Of a stretch of DNA of 8,298 nt, positions 5,733-8,298 are shown in pieces. This stretch comes from Candidatus Nomurabacteria bacterium (GTDB taxonomy: Bacteria > Patescibacteriota > Minisyncoccia > Phycocordibacterales > UBA9973): positions 1 to 8,298 of the forward strand of contig JAPLXT010000106.1 of the NCBI GenBank assembly GCA_026395935.1, given 5' to 3'. Position numbers and translations under genes: made by a program. How positions within the stretch are numbered: position 1 is the first letter of the stretch; each line of letters begins with the position of its first letter. Below the pieces are notes generated by a model that was given only the letters and a program-made list of their open reading frames with translations, did not search any database and was not told where the DNA came from.

Positions 5733-7085
5733 TTAAATTGCATCTTTTGTCTTTTTAAAGATTTCTTTTATTCTTTTGTTTGTTTTTGCTTCTATATATA
5801 TTCTTACTATTGGTTCTGTATTCGATGGGCGAACATGAAGCCAAGAAGAGTCTTTAAAATCAAACCTTATCAAATCAATTTCATTTATAGATAAGTTGTC
5901 TGAAAAAACCTTTTTGAGTTTATTATTTAGTAAGTTCAAATCTCCGTTATAAGAAATTTTCTCTTTCAGCAATATATATTTTGGTATTTCTTCTACTATT
6001 TGAGAAATCTTTTGGTTTTGTTCGGTCATTAATTCTAAAATTACACCAATCCCTACAAGTGCATCTCTCGCGGTATTTATTTTAGGGTAGATGATTCCAC
6101 CGTTTCCTTCTCCACTTAAAGTAGAGCCAATTTCAAACATTTTTTCCACAACATTCAGCTCACCAACTTTTGATCTTATAAGTTTCTTCCCAAAACTTTC
6201 TGTTACATCTTTACACATGTTAGATGTCGACATGTTTACCACAACATCAGTTTTATTTTTCTTTAGAATATTTTTGATAGCTAAGGCCATTGTATATTCT
6301 TCACTTATTATCTCTCCTTTTTCATTTACTACTAGCAACCTATCTCCATCTGGGTCAGTAACAAAACCAATATCTGATTTGTTTTTAATAACATCTATAC
6401 TTATTTGTTTTAAGTTTTTTACAAGAGGTTCAGGTGGGTGTGCAAATTCTCCATTTTGTTTAGCATTTATAATTTTAACCTTACAATTAAGCTCTTTTAA
6501 GAGTTCTTTTATTATTACGCTACTTGCTCCATTTATTGTATCAACAGTTACTTTGTATTTAGCCTTTCTAATATCTTTGGTATTAATATTTTTGAGAATT
6601 TCACTAATGTGTATTTGTCTAAATTTTTTATTATCTGTTTTTGTATAATGTATTTTTTTATTTGGTGTGTATTTTTCTTTTAAATGCTCCTTAACTTCAT
6701 TTATTTGTTCTATTATGTTTTTTCCTGCAAATAAACCATCTTTGGTTACAAATTTCAAACCATTATATTCTTTAGGGTTATGACTTGCTGTAATGATGAT
6801 TCCTCCATCTAATTTTAATTTTTTTACGAGTAGCAGTATCGATGGGGTTGGGATAATACATGCATCTATTACAGAAATCCCTTCTTTTTTAAAAGCTAAT
6901 TTTAAAATTTCAAATATTTTTGGACCACTTTTTCTTGAATCTCTGCCAATAATAATCTTTTTACCATTATTTTTTTTAATTATTTTTGCAAAAGAAACGC
7001 CAAAAGAAAAAGCTATTTCTTCATTTAATGTTTCTCCCCATATACCTCTATACCCAGACACTGTAAGTTTTGGTTTATTTTCCAT
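5733..7085 (-). CDS. Alpha-D-phosphohexomutase (phosphomannomutase / phosphoglucosamine mutase family)
   Basis: The 450-residue enzyme is full length for the family and shows its four signatures in order: TASHNP with phosphoserine Ser101; the metal loop DPDGDR (Asp244, Asp246, Asp248); the sugar-binding loop GEGNGG (324-329); and the C-terminal phosphate-binding loop VRPSNTEPIVRIY (418-430). It moves phosphate between C1 and C6 of a hexose or hexosamine phosphate, feeding nucleotide-sugar and envelope synthesis. The GEGNGG loop, where many PMM/PGM enzymes have GEMSAH, is closer to archaeal-type and GlmM-like members, so glucosamine phosphate is possible but unproven. It heads a two-gene unit with the HAD gene and diverges from the flavocytochrome gene. 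The gene is strongly AT- and Lys-rich. Confidence 0.92.
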   Translation of the reverse strand: MENKPKLTVSGYRGIWGETLNEEIAFSFGVSFAKIIKKNNGKKIIIGRDSRKSGPKIFEILKLAFKKEGISVIDACIIPTPSILLLVKKLKLDGGIIITASHNPKEYNGLKFVTKDGLFAGKNIIEQINEVKEHLKEKYTPNKKIHYTKTDNKKFRQIHISEILKNINTKDIRKAKYKVTVDTINGASSVIIKELLKELNCKVKIINAKQNGEFAHPPEPLVKNLKQISIDVIKNKSDIGFVTDPDGDRLLVVNEKGEIISEEYTMALAIKNILKKNKTDVVVNMSTSNMCKDVTESFGKKLIRSKVGELNVVEKMFEIGSTLSGEGNGGIIYPKINTARDALVGIGVILELMTEQNQKISQIVEEIPKYILLKEKISYNGDLNLLNNKLKKVFSDNLSINEIDLIRFDFKDSSWLHVRPSNTEPIVRIYIEAKTNKRIKEIFKKTKDAI

Positions 7086-7091
7086 AGAGTT

Positions 7092-7100
7092 ATTATAACA
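7092..7100 (-). promoter_or_regulatory. Extended -10 promoter of the phosphohexomutase gene
   Basis: TGTTATAAT on the minus strand (7100-7092) is a consensus extended -10. Six bases (aactct) separate it from the ATG at 7085, so the predicted transcription start is that ATG. No convincing -35 is present, as is usual when TG is present. No ribosome-binding site fits. Confidence 0.6.
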
Positions 7101-7130
7101 GTTTTCATAAAATGAAGAAATAATTTTGTA

Positions 7131-7139
7131 TGCTATAAT
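7131..7139 (+). promoter_or_regulatory. Extended -10 promoter of the flavocytochrome gene
   Basis: TGCTATAAT is a consensus extended -10. Six bases (gcagaa) separate it from the ATG at 7146, again predicting a leaderless transcript. It mirrors the mutase promoter across the 60-base divergent spacer (7086-7145). The -35 position (about 7111-7116, aatgaa) is weak. Confidence 0.6.
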
Positions 7140-7145
7140 GCAGAA

Positions 7146-8298
7146 ATGAATCTAATAGTCATTTTATCAGCCATACCTGTAATTATATGGGCGTTTATGG
7201 CCCCAATAGCCTCTCGTTTCGCAGATTTGAACTCTATAACTACTAGTATAGGGCAGATTTTGGGTTTGGTGGGGATGGCACTTTTTTCAATCAATCTCAT
7301 ACTAGCTGGGCGTTTCAAGTGGCTTGATAGATACTTTAGTGGATTAGATAAAGTTTATCATCATCATAGTAAGATAGGAGCTCTCGCTTTCTCAATGCTC
7401 CTTTTCCATCCTCTTATGCTCGTTGTTAAATATTTAGTTATTTCCACACAAGAGGCTGCTCTATTTTTCGTGCCTTTTACCAACATGCCTATTACATGGG
7501 GAATCATCGCTTTACTCATAATGATAATTCTCATCAGTTTCACTTTCTACATCAAATTAAAGTACAATACTTGGAAGATGTCGCATTACTATATGAAGCT
7601 GGCATTCTTCTTTGCTGTTATACACACATTTTTAATTTCGAGTGACATATCGAGGAATAATTTACTACGATACTACATGTTTGCTCTAGTATTTGTTGCG
7701 GCCCTCATAAGTATTCGCAAGTTTGTTTATGATAAACTTTCAATAAAGAAATTTAAATATAAAGTTGTGAAAGTTGTAGAACTTAATAGAGATATAGTAG
7801 AAGTAGAAATGGAAGCTCTAAGAAAGAAAATGATTTTTACCGCTGGGCAATTTGCCTTTTTCAGTTTCCTTTCTCTAGGAGTTACTGGTGAATCGCATCC
7901 ATTCTCCATTTCTTCATCAACCAAAGAGAATAATTTGAAGATTACAGTTAAGAATCTTGGCGACTTTACAAGCACTTTGAAAAGTTTAAAGCTAAACGAT
8001 ATTGTCATAGTAGACGGCCCTTATGGCAACTTTTCTTATAATAATTTTCCTAGCAAAGATCAGATCTGGATTGCCGGCGGTATAGGTATCACTCCATTCT
8101 ATAGTATGGCTATCTCCTTAGATGCTCCATACAAAGTGGACCTGTATTATAGTGTGAAAGAAAATATGGAAGCAGTCTATGTGAAAGAATTGATAGATTT
8201 ATCGCAGAAGAATTCTAATTTTAGATTTAAATTATGGAGTGCTAAAGATAGAGGATATATAAATGGTGAATCAGTTGTGAACTTAAGTAGCGGACTTG
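7146..8298 (+). CDS. Ferric-reductase-like transmembrane flavocytochrome (3' end missing)
   Basis: I translated this frame by hand: 384 codons from the ATG at 7146 to the edge with no stop, so the C-terminus is missing. About six hydrophobic segments (near 3-22, 36-54, 77-98, 115-136, 148-166, 175-190) form a ferric-reductase/NOX-like domain. His74 and His88 (HHHSKIG, LLFHP) and His147 and His160 (KMSHYYMK, AVIHTFL) are spaced like the paired ligands of two stacked b hemes. An FAD domain follows, with AGQFAFF (233-239) and HPFSISSS (251-258), then DGPYGNF (290-296) and the NAD(P)-binding GGIGITPFYS (311-320). Family enzymes pass electrons from NAD(P)H through FAD and heme across the membrane to ferric iron or oxygen; the acceptor here is unknown. 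The start is supported by the extended -10 six bases upstream. Confidence 0.9.
   Translation, partial: MNLIVILSAIPVIIWAFMAPIASRFADLNSITTSIGQILGLVGMALFSINLILAGRFKWLDRYFSGLDKVYHHHSKIGALAFSMLLFHPLMLVVKYLVISTQEAALFFVPFTNMPITWGIIALLIMIILISFTFYIKLKYNTWKMSHYYMKLAFFFAVIHTFLISSDISRNNLLRYYMFALVFVAALISIRKFVYDKLSIKKFKYKVVKVVELNRDIVEVEMEALRKKMIFTAGQFAFFSFLSLGVTGESHPFSISSSTKENNLKITVKNLGDFTSTLKSLKLNDIVIVDGPYGNFSYNNFPSKDQIWIAGGIGITPFYSMAISLDAPYKVDLYYSVKENMEAVYVKELIDLSQKNSNFRFKLWSAKDRGYINGESVVNLSSGL

Noticed and set aside
6091..6648. Plus-strand open frame of 185 codons
   Set aside because: It lies entirely opposite the phosphohexomutase, whose motifs are intact; its Phe/Ser/Ile-rich composition is the antisense of an AT-rich Lys-rich gene.
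7133..8008. Two minus-strand open frames of 61 and 93 codons
   Set aside because: They are antisense to the flavocytochrome, whose heme, FAD and NAD motifs establish the plus-strand frame.
1..8298. UGA-recoding genetic code (code 25, known in some CPR lineages), and tRNA or rRNA genes
   Set aside because: All frames make sense with the standard code and need no in-frame TGA. No cloverleaf or rRNA-like sequence was seen by eye on either strand.

Overview
The window looks like a piece of a bacterial chromosome from the Candidate Phyla Radiation (Patescibacteria, Parcubacteria-like). This is inferred from four things: a very large surface protein with GNVGIGTT repeats and an S74 chaperone; short ribosomal proteins; a Bro-N/DinD-type gene between GC-rich hairpins of a kind common in these genomes; and promoters placed so that mRNAs start on the start codon. 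No 16S or other decisive marker is present. All reading frames are consistent with the standard bacterial code: visible stops are TAA and TAG, and no in-frame TGA is needed.

Layout. (1) 2-2506, plus strand: the 3' part of a large fibre-like surface protein, open at the left edge, with four GNVGIGTT repeats, a Peptidase_S74 intramolecular chaperone and a FIVAR-like C-terminal tail. (2) 2507-2697: intergenic DNA packed with inverted repeats, ending in a 25-base perfect hairpin and a promoter. (3) 2704-3537, plus: a Bro-N/DinD-like phage-antirepressor-type protein, followed by a second identical copy of the hairpin. (4) 3645-4719, minus: the translation operon infC-rpmI-rplT (IF-3, L35, L20), with a clear promoter and a start codon for infC that cannot be AUG. 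(5) 4822-4920: a 99-base inverted-repeat element with four possible helices and no gene. (6) 4936-7085, minus: a HAD-IIB phosphatase-like protein and an alpha-D-phosphohexomutase, a sugar-phosphate pair that is visibly more AT-rich than its neighbours. (7) 7146-8298, plus: a six-helix ferric-reductase-type flavocytochrome, open at the right edge and diverging from the mutase across 60 bases.

How the genes fit together. infC-rpmI-rplT is a conserved housekeeping operon, usually autoregulated by L20 and IF-3. The mutase and HAD gene probably serve sugar-nucleotide or cell-envelope precursor metabolism. The surface protein and the membrane flavocytochrome face the outside. The Bro-N gene looks like a mobile or phage-derived insertion.

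The best leads are these. A promoter-start arrangement, TGN[T/G]ATAAT then exactly six bases then ATG, occurs before three genes and predicts leaderless mRNAs. The 99-base element is structured and unexplained. infC has a non-AUG, possibly AUU, start. The surface-protein repeats share a near-invariant GC-rich 23-base core. I do not see a clearly new multi-gene system.
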